From assembly GCF_000208385.1 (NCBI RefSeq), contig NC_015436.1:1-64000 (forward strand): a DNA stretch of 64,000 bases, read 5' to 3'. A program made the position numbers and the translations under genes. The DNA is from Parasphaerochaeta coccoides DSM 17374 (GTDB lineage Bacteria > Spirochaetota > Spirochaetia > Sphaerochaetales > Sphaerochaetaceae). Below, piece after piece: positions 53,462 through 64,000 of the stretch. Every line of letters begins with the position of its first letter. Positions within the stretch are counted from its first letter, which is position 1. The notes under the pieces are model-generated. The model made no database searches, was not told the DNA's origin, and was given only the letters and a program-made list of their open reading frames with translations.

Positions 53462-55645
53462 TCAGAAAATTACCTGTTCGGGCGTGGTTCTGTTGGATCC
53501 GGGAATGCTGCCACCCAGACCCAGTTGCCCATCAGTGTTCCGTCCCGTCGCCCAGAGCGTGCCGTCCTTCTTCAAAATCATCGTATGGGAGTTTCCGACG
53601 GAGACGCCCGCGACGCCAGAACCCATGGACGAAACCTGTTCTGGCGTGGTTCTGTTGGTTCCGGGAAGGATGTCACCCAGGCCCAGCTGACCATATTCGT
53701 TGTATCCAGTCGCCCAGAGCGTGCCGTCCTTCTTCAGGATCATCGTGTAACTGCTTCCGGCGGAGACTTCCTTGACATCAGTCATGAAGTCGCTAGGAGT
53801 GGTACTGGCCTTGACCTGCACGGGCGTGCTTCTGTTGGTCGTAGTGCCGTCACCCAGTTGACCATAACCGTTGGATCCAGTCGCCCAGAGCGTGCCGTCC
53901 TTCTTCAAAATTATCGTGTGATTTATTCCGGCGAAGACGGCCACGACATCAGTCATGAAGTCATCGGGAGTGGTACTGGCCTTGACCTGCACGGGAGTGC
54001 TTCTGTTGGTCATAGTGCCGTCACCCAGTTGACCATAGGGGTTCTGTCCAGTCGCCCAGAGCGTGCCGTCCATCTTCAGGATTATCGCATGGTGTTCTCC
54101 AGCGGAGACAGCCGCGACATCAGTCATGACCTGCACGGGGATGCTTGTTGTATAGGTTAGCTCAGCGCCGACACCCAGTTGACCATAGTTGTTCCGCCCC
54201 GTCGCCCAGAGCGTGCCGTCCTTCTGCAAGATCATCGTGTGATACAGTCCGGCGGAGACTTCCTTGACATCAGTCATGACCCCGACCCCACCAAAACCCT
54301 TGACCTGCTCGGGCGTGCTTATGTCGGTAGTACCACCGATCCCCAGTTGACCATAGGCGTTGTGTCCAGTCGCCCAGAGCGACCCGTTTTTCTTCAGGAT
54401 CATCGTGTGGGAGACGAAGCCGGTTCCGTTATAGGAGAGGACTCCGCCGGAGGTGGCCACGACAGGATTGTTCGGATCAGCATTCATGGACGTGACCGGC
54501 ACGGGAGTACTTGTTTTTGTCTCAGGCAGGAGAGTCTCGCCGACACCCAGTTGACCATAGGAGTTCAGTCCCGTCGCCCAGAGCGTACCGTCAGTCTTCA
54601 GGATCATCGTGAGATAACCTCCGGCGGAGACTGACTTGACTCCCACCTTGACAGCAGGCGCGTTTATGCCGTCCCCGGTGTCCCAGTCCTGTATCTCAAT
54701 CTCAATAGCGGCAACGGCGACTTCTTCATCAGAGGTATTGAGCGTCATGTTGTAGACATGCTGCTTTCCCGCGTCAAAGTGAATCTTGCCTTGGTCAGAG
54801 GTCGCTACGGAATCCGCTATCCATGTGTATGTACCAGCGCCAGTACCACCGGTCAGGGTAAACTCCAGTTCCAGCACACTCAGCAACCACGACGAGTGAG
54901 CCTCAGGTATCAGCACAGCCTCGAACCGCCTCTTACCCTCATTTCTTTCAGATTGAGTAAGCGTGTCGGAAATGTCCTTCATGACAATAGACTCAATGAC
55001 ACTGGCAGCATCCAAGGTTCCGTCATTCAGGTTGATTGTGGTCTGCGTGTTCAAGCCTTTGACCGTAGCAGTAAATCCACCGGTGGCATCATTGATAGCC
55101 ACAGCATCAACAGTCGTGCTTGGGGCTATGTTGACAATCAGGCGGGAGAGCATATGGTCAAGCTTCAGATGCACCGTCGAGGTATTGTTCTGTACGTTGT
55201 CGGTGCGTCCCCACAGGAAGTCAGCCGTCCCGGTCATCTGTTCCGAGGAACTCCGGTTGATGTCTATGGCTACGGTCGTAGGGTCAGAGATGTTTTCATC
55301 ATAGGGATAATAGGCGATGAAGTCGAAGTGTGTGATGGTAGGGTTGGAGATGTCATCCCACTTCAAGGTGTCACCAGCGGTAGCAGGAGTGAAACCGGAA
55401 GTCTGGAAGGCTGTGTCAGCCGTATAGAGTTTGTTTGCACGTTCTGGGGCGGTAGTAGCTGCCGTGCCAGTACCATGTTCCAGCATGTAGATGCCGACGT
55501 CATCATCGGCTTGCCATTCGGAATTTGCCGTGGCTTTGCGTCCGATTTCCGTACTGAAACGCACTGCATTGGTATTTGAAATATTCAGCTTGTTGTCGCA
55601 TGAAATGAAGGTGATAAGTAGCATCAGAATGGTCAGGAAGACCAT
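53462..55645 (-). CDS. Fimbrillin-like/RCC1 surface lipoprotein A, phase-variable
   Basis: 727 residues from ATG 55645. A hydrophobic leader with lipobox TFISC, a fimbrillin-like domain (about 25-320; [12 protein letters not shown]-like [54 protein letters not shown]), then seven RCC1 repeats of about 50 residues, each with the core [22 protein letters not shown]. Seven blades make a closed propeller. The true start is probably ATG 55697, which has AAGGAAAAG upstream, but the (AG)18 tract after it leaves the frame shifted, so translation stops after about 13 codons. The internal ATG gives a signal peptide without basic residues. As sequenced the gene is likely OFF. Confidence 0.85.
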   Translation of the reverse strand: MVFLTILMLLITFISCDNKLNISNTNAVRFSTEIGRKATANSEWQADDDVGIYMLEHGTGTAATTAPERANKLYTADTAFQTSGFTPATAGDTLKWDDISNPTITHFDFIAYYPYDENISDPTTVAIDINRSSSEQMTGTADFLWGRTDNVQNNTSTVHLKLDHMLSRLIVNIAPSTTVDAVAINDATGGFTATVKGLNTQTTINLNDGTLDAASVIESIVMKDISDTLTQSERNEGKRRFEAVLIPEAHSSWLLSVLELEFTLTGGTGAGTYTWIADSVATSDQGKIHFDAGKQHVYNMTLNTSDEEVAVAAIEIEIQDWDTGDGINAPAVKVGVKSVSAGGYLTMILKTDGTLWATGLNSYGQLGVGETLLPETKTSTPVPVTSMNADPNNPVVATSGGVLSYNGTGFVSHTMILKKNGSLWATGHNAYGQLGIGGTTDISTPEQVKGFGGVGVMTDVKEVSAGLYHTMILQKDGTLWATGRNNYGQLGVGAELTYTTSIPVQVMTDVAAVSAGEHHAIILKMDGTLWATGQNPYGQLGDGTMTNRSTPVQVKASTTPDDFMTDVVAVFAGINHTIILKKDGTLWATGSNGYGQLGDGTTTNRSTPVQVKASTTPSDFMTDVKEVSAGSSYTMILKKDGTLWATGYNEYGQLGLGDILPGTNRTTPEQVSSMGSGVAGVSVGNSHTMILKKDGTLWATGRNTDGQLGLGGSIPGSNRTTPEQVIF

Positions 55646-55656
55646 GACGCTTAGTT

Positions 55657-55860
<204 letters not shown>

Positions 55861-56045
55861 GGTGATTTTAGATGTTAATAGTGGTTGTTGATTCGTTTTT
55901 AAGCGTGTAAAAGCCTAAGACATGTGAGAACATGGGGAAAAGACGAATACCACAAGTTTTTCACATTATTGTTTTCCATGTGGGGCAAATCTTCCTCTTC
56001 ATCTCTCCATGCAGATGACGCTTGGTCATAGGGCGTGGTAGGGAA

Positions 56046-56101
56046 GGAGAACCGGCGCAGCGGGACGACCTGTTAATCGGTCGGCGTACGCCGGTATCTC
56101 C
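56046..56101 (-). repeat. Repeated 3' stem-loop element, copy B
   Basis: Arms GGAGA-ACCGGCG and CGCCGGTATCTCC with an inner CGACC-TGTTAATC-GGTCG hairpin, just after the stop of the second RCC1 gene. It probably ends transcription or protects mRNA. Confidence 0.7.
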
Positions 56102-56112
56102 TCATGTTCTGG

Positions 56113-58554
56113 TCAGAAAACTACCTGCACGGGCGTGTTTGTGTTGGTCGTAGTGCCGTCACCCAGTTGGCCATAGTTGTTCCGTCCAGTCGCCCAGAGC
56201 GTGCCGTCCTTCTTCAGGATTAACGTGTGATAGATTCCGGCGGAGACAGCCGCGACATCAGTCATGAACCCGACCCCACCCGAACTCTTGACCTGCACGG
56301 GCGTGCTTCTGTCGGTATTATCACCGACACCCAGTTCACCATTTCCGTTGGATCCAGTCGCCCAGAGCGTGCCGTCCTTCTTCACAATCATCGTATGGTG
56401 GTATCCGGCGGAGACAGCCGCGACATCAGTCATGAAGTCGTTGTCAGCGGTACTAGCCTTGACCTGTACGGGAGTAGTTTTCTCGGTCGTAGTGCCGTCC
56501 CCCAGTTGACCATAGATGTTCCGTCCAGTCGCCCAGAGTGTCCCGTTCTTCTTCAGGATCATCGTGTGATGACCTCCGGCGGAGAAAGCCGTGACAGGAT
56601 TGCTCGGTTCAGTATTCATGGATGTGACCTGCACGGGCGTGTTTTTGGTGGTTCCCGACCCGCTGTTGTCTAGACCTAGTTCACCATAATAGTTGTATCC
56701 AGTCGCCCAGAGCGTGTCGTCCTTCTTCAGGAGCATCGTATGATCCCCTCCGGCGGAGACTTCCTTGACATCAGTCATGAAGTCATCGGGAGCGATACTA
56801 GCCTTGACCTGCATGGGCGTTTTTTTTTCGGTTCCGTAACCGCTGATACCTAGACCCAGTTGGCCAAACCAGTTGTATCCTGTCGCCCAAAGCGTCCCGT
56901 CCTTCTTCAGGATTATCGTGTGAGAGCCTCCGGCGGAGACAGCCTCGACATCAGTCATGACCTGAACGGGCGTTCTTCTGTTGTCATTGTCACCGACACC
57001 CAGTTGACCAGAATTGTTGTATCCCGCCGCCCAGAGCGTGCCGTCTGTCTTCAGGATCATCGTGTGATTGGTTCCGATGGAGACTTCCTTGACATCAGTC
57101 ATGAAGTCGTTGTAATCGGCACTAGCCTTGACCCGCACAGGAGTAGTTCTGTTGGTCGTAGTGCCGTCACCCAGTTGGCCCCATTCGTTCCTCCCTGTCG
57201 CCCAGAGCGAGCCGTCCTTCTTCAGGATCATCGTGGAAGAGCCTCCGGCGGAGACAGTCTTGACCTTCACCAGCCACTGTGCATACAACGTCACGTCATG
57301 AGCAGGCATGGTGAAGGAGTCACCTGCGGAATACCGGACTCCCGTGCCGTCAGACGTCGTATTCCATCCCCCGAAGTAATAATGCCCGGTTTTATCCAGC
57401 GTCCCAGAACCTGGCACCGTGACCGGACTTCCGGCATGAGCGTACATCTTTCCCGGAGCAGTGCCGCTTGTCGCGTTATTGCCGTCAAAGGAGAGGCAGT
57501 ACACCTTGAGCGCGTCTGTGTTTATACTGTCCCCGGTGTCCCAGTCCTCGATGCCAATTTCGATTGCGGCGACGGCGACCACATCGTCAGACGTATTCAG
57601 GGTCATGGTGTAGATATGCTGTTTGCCCGCGTCAAAGTGAATCAGGTGTTTATCTTTGTCCGCTACGGACGTCGCTTTCCATGTGTATGCAGTATCAGTG
57701 CCACTACCATCAGTCAGGACAAACTCCAGGTCCAGGGCATTCAATAAAGCAGTGGAGTGAGCCGTAGGTATCAACACACCTTCAAACTGGCGCTTTCCCG
57801 CGGCTCTTTCCGTGGCGGTAAGCGTATCGGCGGAAATGTCCTTCATGCGGATAGGCATACCATTGCCAGGAACAGATACGGCTCCAGTATCAAGATTGAT
57901 CGTGGCTTGTGTGCTTGTGCCTGTGACCGTGACGGTGCATCCCCCGGTGGCAGCATTGATAGCCGTGGCGTCAACGGTGGTACTTGGCCCAAGGTTGACA
58001 ATCAGGCGAGAAAGAGCGTGGTCAAGTTTCAGCCGTACCGTTGACGTATTGTTCTGGACACCGCCAGCGTATGTGCTCACGGTCTTGCTATGCCCCCACA
58101 GGAAGTCAGCCGTCCCGGGGTCCTGTTCCCCAGTACCAGCCGGATAGACATTAATGGGCAGGGCGGTGGTGTCATTGATGGATGATGCATAGGGATAGTA
58201 GGCGATGAAGTCAAAGAATGGTGCGGGATTCGTACTAAGGTCATCCCACTTCAAGGGGTGGGAGACATCAACAGGAGTGAAGCCGGAGGTTCGGGAGGCT
58301 ATGTCAGCCTTGTAGGGTTGGTTGGCACGCTCCGTGGTGGCAGAATCCGCCAGGGTGCCATGATTCACCATGTAGATGCCGACTTCGTCATTGGGTTCCC
58401 AGCCGGAGTCAGCGGAGGCTTTGCGTCCTATCTCCGTGGAGAAGCGCACGTCGGTGGCGTGCGAAACACGCACTTTGCCCTCGCATGAAACAAGAGCGAC
58501 AAAGAGAATCATGATGCTCATAAGAATTGTAATAAGTAATTTATTCTCTCTCAT
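56113..58554 (-). CDS. Fimbrillin-like/RCC1 surface lipoprotein B
   Basis: 813 residues from MRENKLLITIL. Lipobox ALVSC, fimbrillin-like domain ([60 protein letters not shown]), then an InlB/Listeria-Bacteroides-type repeat (LSFDGNNATSGTAPGKMYAH, YFGGWNTTSDGTG, MPAHDVTLYAQW) and seven RCC1 repeats. GAGGAAAA lies before the ATG. Its start reads ATGAGAGAGAAT without expansion, so unlike its two neighbours it is not tract-controlled. The product is likely on the cell surface, with the propeller outward. Confidence 0.87.
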   Translation of the reverse strand: MRENKLLITILMSIMILFVALVSCEGKVRVSHATDVRFSTEIGRKASADSGWEPNDEVGIYMVNHGTLADSATTERANQPYKADIASRTSGFTPVDVSHPLKWDDLSTNPAPFFDFIAYYPYASSINDTTALPINVYPAGTGEQDPGTADFLWGHSKTVSTYAGGVQNNTSTVRLKLDHALSRLIVNLGPSTTVDATAINAATGGCTVTVTGTSTQATINLDTGAVSVPGNGMPIRMKDISADTLTATERAAGKRQFEGVLIPTAHSTALLNALDLEFVLTDGSGTDTAYTWKATSVADKDKHLIHFDAGKQHIYTMTLNTSDDVVAVAAIEIGIEDWDTGDSINTDALKVYCLSFDGNNATSGTAPGKMYAHAGSPVTVPGSGTLDKTGHYYFGGWNTTSDGTGVRYSAGDSFTMPAHDVTLYAQWLVKVKTVSAGGSSTMILKKDGSLWATGRNEWGQLGDGTTTNRTTPVRVKASADYNDFMTDVKEVSIGTNHTMILKTDGTLWAAGYNNSGQLGVGDNDNRRTPVQVMTDVEAVSAGGSHTIILKKDGTLWATGYNWFGQLGLGISGYGTEKKTPMQVKASIAPDDFMTDVKEVSAGGDHTMLLKKDDTLWATGYNYYGELGLDNSGSGTTKNTPVQVTSMNTEPSNPVTAFSAGGHHTMILKKNGTLWATGRNIYGQLGDGTTTEKTTPVQVKASTADNDFMTDVAAVSAGYHHTMIVKKDGTLWATGSNGNGELGVGDNTDRSTPVQVKSSGGVGFMTDVAAVSAGIYHTLILKKDGTLWATGRNNYGQLGDGTTTNTNTPVQVVF

Positions 58555-58959
58555 GGTTGTTTTCCTCATTTTCTTTGAGAAGACGACATAAGCCATCGAC
58601 CATGTATGGTTAATGGCTGGGACAGTGTAAGTCTGGTTATGGTCGTTGAGGTATTACCCGAAAATACGATTTTTCGAGGAAAACATATAATACTTATTAA
58701 CTATTTTACGCTTGAAGATATCAATATCGTTTATTGATACGGTTTCTGGTGTGTATTTCCCAGGAAAACAGCGAGCGTGAAAAAAGGGGAATCCCGTAAC
58801 CTTTTTCATGCCATTGGTTCCCCGTTTTTTGAAAAATTTCCCACTCTGCTCCCCAGCAAATGACACGTAGTCATGAGGAGTGGCAGGGAGATGTGGCCGG
58901 CACAACGGAACGGCTTGTTAATCGTTCGACGTGTGCGCCGGTATCTCCTCATGTTCCGG
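58555..58959 (-). repeat. Upstream region of lipoprotein B and 3' element copy C
   Basis: No gene is seen in these 405 bases. 58887-58948 holds the third copy of the 3' stem-loop (GGAGATGTGGCCGGCAC with GTGTGCGCCGGTATCTCC). 58650-58690 holds a diverged form of the upstream element (TATTACCCGAAAATA, ATATAATACTT). Confidence 0.65.
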
Positions 58960-61344
58960 TCAGAAAATAACCTGTACGGGCGTTTTTATGTCGGTTCCCG
59001 AACTGCTGTCACCCAGACCTAGTTGACCATTAAAGTTGGATCCTGTCGCCCAGAGCGTGCCGTCCTTCTTCACAATCATCGTATGGAAGCATCCGGCGTA
59101 GACAGCCGCGACATCAGTCATGACCTGCACGAGCGTGCTTTTGTTATTCGCTGCACCCGAAGTACCGTCACCCAGTTGACCATATTCGTTGTTTCCCGTC
59201 GCCCAGAGTATCCCGTTCGTATCCACAATCATCGTGTGGGTGTCTCCAGCGGCGACAGATGCGATAGCGGGGAGAGTTCCCGTGGATGTAGTCGTGATCG
59301 GTACGGGAATGGTTCTTTCATCCATGGTAGTGTCGCCCAGTTGACCAGAACTGTTGTCTCCGGTCGCCCAGAGCATCCCGTTCGTATCCACAATCATCGT
59401 ATGGTAGGCTCCAGCGATAACAGATGCGATAGCGGGGAGAGTTCCCGTGGATGTGGTTGTGACCGGCACAACAAGGTTTTTGTTGGCTCCAGAGCCCGCA
59501 GTGCCGTCACCCAGTTGCCCCATCGCGTTGTTTCCCGTCGCCCAGAGCTTCCCGTCCGTATCCACAATCATCGTATGGTTGGCTCCGGTGGCGACAGAGG
59601 CAACAGTAGGGAAAGGTTCCGGCCCTGAGGTGAATTTGACCTGCCTGGGCAAGCCCACGGGTGTTTCAAGGTGGCCTAAACCCAGTTGACCATCATTGTT
59701 GCGTCCAGTCCCCCAGAGCCTATCATCCGTACTTACAAGCATTGTATGACGACTTCCAGTGGCGACAGACCTGATAATAGGGATCTCTCCTATGTTTGTG
59801 TTGGTGACCTTCGTGGGAATGCCTGTGTAGGTCGTAATACTGTTGATACCCAATTGACCATCCTGATCCCATCCTGTCGCCCAGAGCGTGCCGTCCTCCT
59901 TCAGGATCATCGTGTGATAATCTCCGGCGGAGACGGCCTCTACATTGGTCATGAAGTCGTCAGGATTGATACTGGCCTTGACCCGCACGGGCGTACTTTT
60001 GCTGTTCAAATACCCTGAAGTGCCGTCACCCAGTTGGCCATAGATATTCCATCCAGTCGCCCAGAGCGTGCCGTCCTCTGCCAGAATCACTGTGTGACCG
60101 TATCCCGCGGAGACTGACTTGACCTTCGGCACCCACCTTGCATACAACGTCACATCATGGGCGGGCATGGTGAAGGACTCACTGGCGGCATATTGGGTTC
60201 CGTTGCCATCAGGCAGAGTATTCCATCCGTAGACGTAATGGAGATTCTTTTCCAACGTTCCAGGAGACGGCAGTGTGACCTGGCTTCCCTCATGAGCATA
60301 CATCCGTCCCGGAGCACTGCCTCCCGTGGCACTGTTGGCATCAAAGGTGAGGCTGTATGCCTTGGTTGCCGCCGCGTTCACCCCGCTCCCGGTGTCCCAG
60401 TCCACTATCCCTATGAGAATCTCCGCGACGGCGACTTCATCCGCCGCCGTATTGAGTGTCATGTTGTAGACATGAGTCTTGCCGCTCTCCAAGACAATCC
60501 TGTACTCATCGGAGGACGCTACGCTGGAAGCAGCCCATTCATATGTCTCGCCACCCAAGGTGAAACGCAGACCAAGGGAGGACAGGGCGGTAGTGTTGTC
60601 CGTGGGTATCAACACGGCTTCATAGCGTCGCTTGCCCGCAGTCCTCTCCGCATCCGTGAGCGTGCCGGAGATGTCCTTCATGACGACATCAATGTCGCTG
60701 GGGACGACAGGAGCCACATCTCCGCTGTCCAGGTCGATTGTTGCCTGCGTGTTGATGCCCGTGACAGTGGCGACAAGCGTACCGCCCGTGATGGCATCCT
60801 TATCAACGGTGGTACTTGGCCCAACGTTGACAACAAGGCGGGAGAGGGCATGACTGAGCGTCAGGCTGACTGTCGAGGTGTTGTTCTGGACACCAGCCTT
60901 CTTCCCCCACAGGAAGTCAGCTTTTCCGGTATCCTGTTCCCCGGAACCCGGATAGACATGTATGGGCAGAGCGGTGGTATCAGCGATGGATGATGCATAG
61001 GGATAGTAGGCGATGAAATCAAACTCTGTGATGGCAGGGGTGGAGATGTCATCCCACTTCAAGGGGTTGGAGGCGTCAACAGGGGAGAAGCCGGAGAAGG
61101 TGATGTCCGCCGTATCTGCCACGTACTGCACATTGTCACGGTCGGTCGTGGCGACAGTAGCCACGTCCTCACCGGCCTCCACCATGTAGATGCCGACTTC
61201 ATCCCCGATACTCCAGCCGGAGTCAGCGGTGGCTTTGCGTCCTATCTCGGAGATGAAGCGTATTGTGTTGGAGTTTGAAACGTTCGGTTTGTCAACGCAT
61301 GAAACAAAAGCGACAAGGAGAACCAGGATGGTCAGAATGACCAT
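58960..61344 (-). CDS. Fimbrillin-like/RCC1 surface lipoprotein C, phase-variable
   Basis: 794 residues from ATG 61344. Lipobox AFVSC, fimbrillin-like domain ([54 protein letters not shown]), an InlB-type repeat (LTFDANSATGGSAPGRMYAH, MPAHDVTLYARW) and seven RCC1 repeats; repeats 3-6 are a diverged subset with MIVDTNG in place of MILKKDG. ATG 61394, with TAAGGAAAAG upstream, is followed by an (AG)16 tract; in this phase it meets a stop after 13 more codons. 15 or 18 units would put it in frame. Confidence 0.85.
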   Translation of the reverse strand: MVILTILVLLVAFVSCVDKPNVSNSNTIRFISEIGRKATADSGWSIGDEVGIYMVEAGEDVATVATTDRDNVQYVADTADITFSGFSPVDASNPLKWDDISTPAITEFDFIAYYPYASSIADTTALPIHVYPGSGEQDTGKADFLWGKKAGVQNNTSTVSLTLSHALSRLVVNVGPSTTVDKDAITGGTLVATVTGINTQATIDLDSGDVAPVVPSDIDVVMKDISGTLTDAERTAGKRRYEAVLIPTDNTTALSSLGLRFTLGGETYEWAASSVASSDEYRIVLESGKTHVYNMTLNTAADEVAVAEILIGIVDWDTGSGVNAAATKAYSLTFDANSATGGSAPGRMYAHEGSQVTLPSPGTLEKNLHYVYGWNTLPDGNGTQYAASESFTMPAHDVTLYARWVPKVKSVSAGYGHTVILAEDGTLWATGWNIYGQLGDGTSGYLNSKSTPVRVKASINPDDFMTNVEAVSAGDYHTMILKEDGTLWATGWDQDGQLGINSITTYTGIPTKVTNTNIGEIPIIRSVATGSRHTMLVSTDDRLWGTGRNNDGQLGLGHLETPVGLPRQVKFTSGPEPFPTVASVATGANHTMIVDTDGKLWATGNNAMGQLGDGTAGSGANKNLVVPVTTTSTGTLPAIASVIAGAYHTMIVDTNGMLWATGDNSSGQLGDTTMDERTIPVPITTTSTGTLPAIASVAAGDTHTMIVDTNGILWATGNNEYGQLGDGTSGAANNKSTLVQVMTDVAAVYAGCFHTMIVKKDGTLWATGSNFNGQLGLGDSSSGTDIKTPVQVIF

Positions 61345-61356
61345 GCCGTTTAGTTT

Positions 61357-61558
<202 letters not shown>

Positions 61559-61725
61559 TGACGCTTAAAGATGTAAACATAGTATTATTAATACCACTTC
61601 TAACGTGTGCGACACAGAAAATAGAAATTATGAAGAATAACAGAGATGTCGCAAATTTTTGCGACATACTCTTGTTGTAAAAAATGTTGGCTCGATGATG
61701 ATGCCGTCCGCTGGTTTTGTGAAAT

Positions 61726-61753
61726 TCACAGGTCGTCCCAGGTATGGTATACT
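61726..61753 (+). promoter_or_regulatory. Promoter of the sensor gene
   Basis: TTCACA (61726-61731), 16 bases and TATACT (61748-61753). Transcription should start near 61760, which rules out ATG 61756 as start. Confidence 0.6.
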
Positions 61754-61809
61754 CCATGAAACCGAAGACAGCGAAACCGAAGATGGCCTCGGTTCTGGAG
61801 GAAGGATCG

Positions 61810-64000
61810 ATGGTGATGAAAGATTCCCCGTCAGGAGACAGACCGCGACGCATCGGACTCATGCTGGCATCCATACATACAGGAACATCCAATGACCTGT
61901 GGCCGGAGCTGGCTCGGACTGCATCAGCGGATGGCGCCGCTTTTTTCGTCTTCCCCGTCGGCAGGCTGAAATGGCCGACAGAGGGAGAGTATCTGCGCAA
62001 TGACCTCATCTCCCTTGTCAATCGCCGGAACATTGACGGACTGATCAGCTGGGCATCATCACTGGGAGGCCACGTCCCTCTGACGGAACTGTCGGATGTC
62101 CATGATGCCTTTGACATACCGTATGTGACCATAGGAATGAAAAAGACCGGACATCCTAATGTTGAGTTTGACGCATATACCGGCGTGCGCTCCGCCGTGA
62201 TGCATTGCATCAAGGTTCATGGCGCCCAACGAATAGCTTTCATCAGGGGGCCGGAGAGCCATGTGTCGGCGCAGGACAGGTACCGTGCCTATCTTGATGC
62301 CCTTGCCTTGGCGGGAATCGGACTTGACCCGGCCTTGGTGTCGCCTCCCTTTGCATGGTCACGGGGTGGAGACGCCCTTGATGTCCTGGCGGGAGAACGT
62401 GCACTGGTTCCCGGCAAAGATTTTGATGCGCTGGTATGTGCCAGCGACCTTCTCCTCTATGGAGCCGGAAGACGCCTTGAATCCATGGGCGTCAGGATTC
62501 CCCAGGATCTCATCCTCATCGGCTTCAATGATTCCCAGGAAAGCAGATTGCTCCAAGTCCCCTGTACAACAGTCCGCATGCCCATTTCTGATTTAGGAAT
62601 GGCGGCATGGAATGCCATTATGAGACAGATTTCAGAAGTAACAGGGGCTTCTCAGGATATCATGCTTCCCGTTGACCTCGTTCTGAGACACTCATGCGGA
62701 TGTGAAGCCGCCGATGTTTTCGGACCTGCCGGACGAGGAGGGGAACGGCAACCGCTGATGAAACGCATCGGGGAACTGTTCAGCCTTTCCGAAGCAGGAA
62801 AGAGAAAACTGGAGATTGTATGGGATGCCATTGAAAAAGCCGCTTTACTTGACGACAAGGAAGGCGGCAAGGAAGCTGACATGTCCGCGTTCCGGGGATT
62901 CGGCGAATTTCTCTATTCCCTCATATCTTCCGGAGCTGCCGGAGCCGGCACAGGACTGCTCTATGAAGCCTTGGATCGACTGTGCCTGGGAAGCCCGGAC
63001 ATTCCCCGCGTGCGCCGTTATGTGGAAAAACGCTTGTACCCTCTGGTTTCTCAGGTTCAGGACAGGATTCATAACCAGCATACATATGAACTCGGACAGA
63101 CGGCGCGGCATCTTAATGCCTTGAAAGTGGATTTGCTGCGAGTGCGCAGTCTTTCCGTGATACCCCAACTGCTGGCAAGTCACCTTCCTGCCCTGGGAAT
63201 CACAGGAGCGTATCTGGTGCTTTCCGATGACGCCGGCTATCCCCGGCTTTCCGGAGGATATGATGCTTCCGGACTCATCGGGCAGGGGCACGCCTTCTCC
63301 CGTGAAGACCTTCTTCCGCGGGAAATCATGGAACGTCTGGGAGCCGGAGTGTATGTCGTCGAAGCTCTCCATGTTGACAGGCAGAGCTTGGGATACCTTG
63401 TCATACGGACAACAGCATGGGATGGCTCACTCCTTGAAGAACTACGGGCATCGCTCAGCAGCGCAATCAACGGAGCATTGCTGGTTGACGACGCGAACCG
63501 TGCGCGGGAAAAGGCGGAACAAGCAGAACGCATCCGCACGGAATTTCTGGCGAGCGTCGGTGATGGACTCAAGGAACCGCTGGAGGGAATCCGCAAGATA
63601 GTACAGGAATCAGGGACGGCATCCTCCCCGGCAGGCATAGGAATCCTCAATCATATTTCCCGTGCAGGATACCTGATGGATCTTGCCATGTCCCGGACAG
63701 GGAGCATGGAAATGGAGCGTCGGCTCATCAATCCGGGCATCTGGCTCACGGAAACCTGCGGACGCCTGGGGTACGGCCTGACTGCTCCCGAAAGGACGCC
63801 GATGATCCTTGCCGATGTCCGTCGCTTGAGCCAGGTATGCGAGATTATCGGCACAGAGATAATAGCCGACGGTCATGGCTGCATGCTTTCCTGCGCTGTC
63901 CATCGTTCCGGACTTGCCATATCCTTGGCATCTGATTCCGGCGGATGGAGGGCGCGTGTCTTTGAAAATTCTCCCGGACTTGCCTTGGCGGAGAGAATCA
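61810..64000 (+). CDS. LacI-fold sensor with kinase-like C-terminal region (partial)
   Basis: At least 730 residues, running off the window end. Residues about 10-290 have a LacI-type periplasmic-binding fold (RRIGLMLASIHTGT, FVFPVGRLKWP, RIAFIRGPESHVSAQDRYRAYLDAL, IPQDLILIGFNDSQESRLL) but no DNA-binding helix-turn-helix. A helical/GAF-like middle (YELGQTARHLNALKVDLLRV, ITGAYLVLSDDAGYP) follows, then a kinase dimerisation-like helix EFLASVGDGLKEPLEGI where the usual SHELRTPL has lost its histidine. GGAGGAAGG lies just before ATG 61810; ATG 61816 is an alternative. It probably senses a sugar in the cytoplasm and signals through a later domain. Confidence 0.8.
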   Translation, partial: MVMKDSPSGDRPRRIGLMLASIHTGTSNDLWPELARTASADGAAFFVFPVGRLKWPTEGEYLRNDLISLVNRRNIDGLISWASSLGGHVPLTELSDVHDAFDIPYVTIGMKKTGHPNVEFDAYTGVRSAVMHCIKVHGAQRIAFIRGPESHVSAQDRYRAYLDALALAGIGLDPALVSPPFAWSRGGDALDVLAGERALVPGKDFDALVCASDLLLYGAGRRLESMGVRIPQDLILIGFNDSQESRLLQVPCTTVRMPISDLGMAAWNAIMRQISEVTGASQDIMLPVDLVLRHSCGCEAADVFGPAGRGGERQPLMKRIGELFSLSEAGKRKLEIVWDAIEKAALLDDKEGGKEADMSAFRGFGEFLYSLISSGAAGAGTGLLYEALDRLCLGSPDIPRVRRYVEKRLYPLVSQVQDRIHNQHTYELGQTARHLNALKVDLLRVRSLSVIPQLLASHLPALGITGAYLVLSDDAGYPRLSGGYDASGLIGQGHAFSREDLLPREIMERLGAGVYVVEALHVDRQSLGYLVIRTTAWDGSLLEELRASLSSAINGALLVDDANRAREKAEQAERIRTEFLASVGDGLKEPLEGIRKIVQESGTASSPAGIGILNHISRAGYLMDLAMSRTGSMEMERRLINPGIWLTETCGRLGYGLTAPERTPMILADVRRLSQVCEIIGTEIIADGHGCMLSCAVHRSGLAISLASDSGGWRARVFENSPGLALAERI

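Noticed and set aside
53453-54160. Plus-strand open frames with repeats over the RCC1 genes
   Set aside because: They are antisense images of the RCC1 repeats, repeated only because the true genes are.
53462-55640. CRISPR-like array of repeats
   Set aside because: The period of about 150-200 bases and the coding sense of both repeat and spacer show protein repeats (RCC1), not CRISPR.
56046-58948. attC sites of an integron
   Set aside because: The 3' stem-loops are near gene ends, but lack the paired RYYYAAC/GTTRRRY core sites, and no integrase gene is present.

Overview
The window begins at a chromosomal replication origin (dnaA-oriC-dnaN-recF-DciA-like gene, then rpmH-rnpA-yidC-jag). The gene content suggests a host- or plant-polymer-associated spirochaete of the Sphaerochaetaceae type. 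The pointers are a MurA with Asp in place of the catalytic Cys, RbsABC-type sugar uptake, many sugar kinases, a full galacturonate pathway, a LacI-fold sensor joined to a kinase-like region, and large fimbrillin-like lipoproteins. This placement is an inference from gene content; no rRNA is present.

Layout. 0.1-7.6 kb: replication, ribosome and membrane-insertion housekeeping genes on the + strand, with oriC between dnaA and dnaN. 7.7-25.3 kb: a visibly more AT-rich sugar catabolism island on the + strand. It holds an AroE-like oxidoreductase, a cupin phosphoglucose isomerase, an UlaG-like lactonase, two paralogous GntR regulators, an AcoR-type sigma-54 activator, an Rbs-type ABC importer with a clear -24/-12 promoter and a 22-bp palindromic upstream site, two FGGY kinases, an unknown small protein, an aldo/keto reductase, a ribokinase-like kinase and a hydroxyacid dehydrogenase. 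25.4-28.9 kb: metK (with a SAM-II-like leader), mtnA and an adenosine-kinase-like gene. 29.0-35.3 kb: murA, a cluster of DnaA boxes, a degenerate sigma-54 activator, a membrane M28 peptidase, YigZ and a membrane Nudix protein. 35.5-37.6 kb: a compact three-gene operon with a HEAT-like protein, a truncated FtsZ-like GTPase and a membrane zinc-ribbon protein, the best candidate for an undescribed system. 37.7-39.6 kb: deoC and a thymidine-kinase-like gene.

39.6-52.5 kb: pectin/galacturonate use. A cytoplasmic GH28 enzyme, uxaC, uxaB, uxaA, kdgK and a KDPG aldolase fused to a VOC-like domain together take galacturonate to pyruvate and glyceraldehyde-3-phosphate. An IclR-family regulator (KdgR-like), matching palindromic boxes and a BASS-family transporter complete the regulon.

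44.4-45.4 and 52.7-61.4 kb: surface proteins. Four minus-strand paralogues share a fimbrillin-like lipoprotein domain. Three of them also carry exactly seven RCC1 repeats, as expected of a seven-bladed propeller. In two of these the second and third codons have expanded into a long (AG)n tract straight after the start codon, and as sequenced both tracts put the gene out of frame. This is a phase-variation switch. The window closes inside a large LacI-fold sensor protein whose histidine-kinase phosphoacceptor motif is degenerate.
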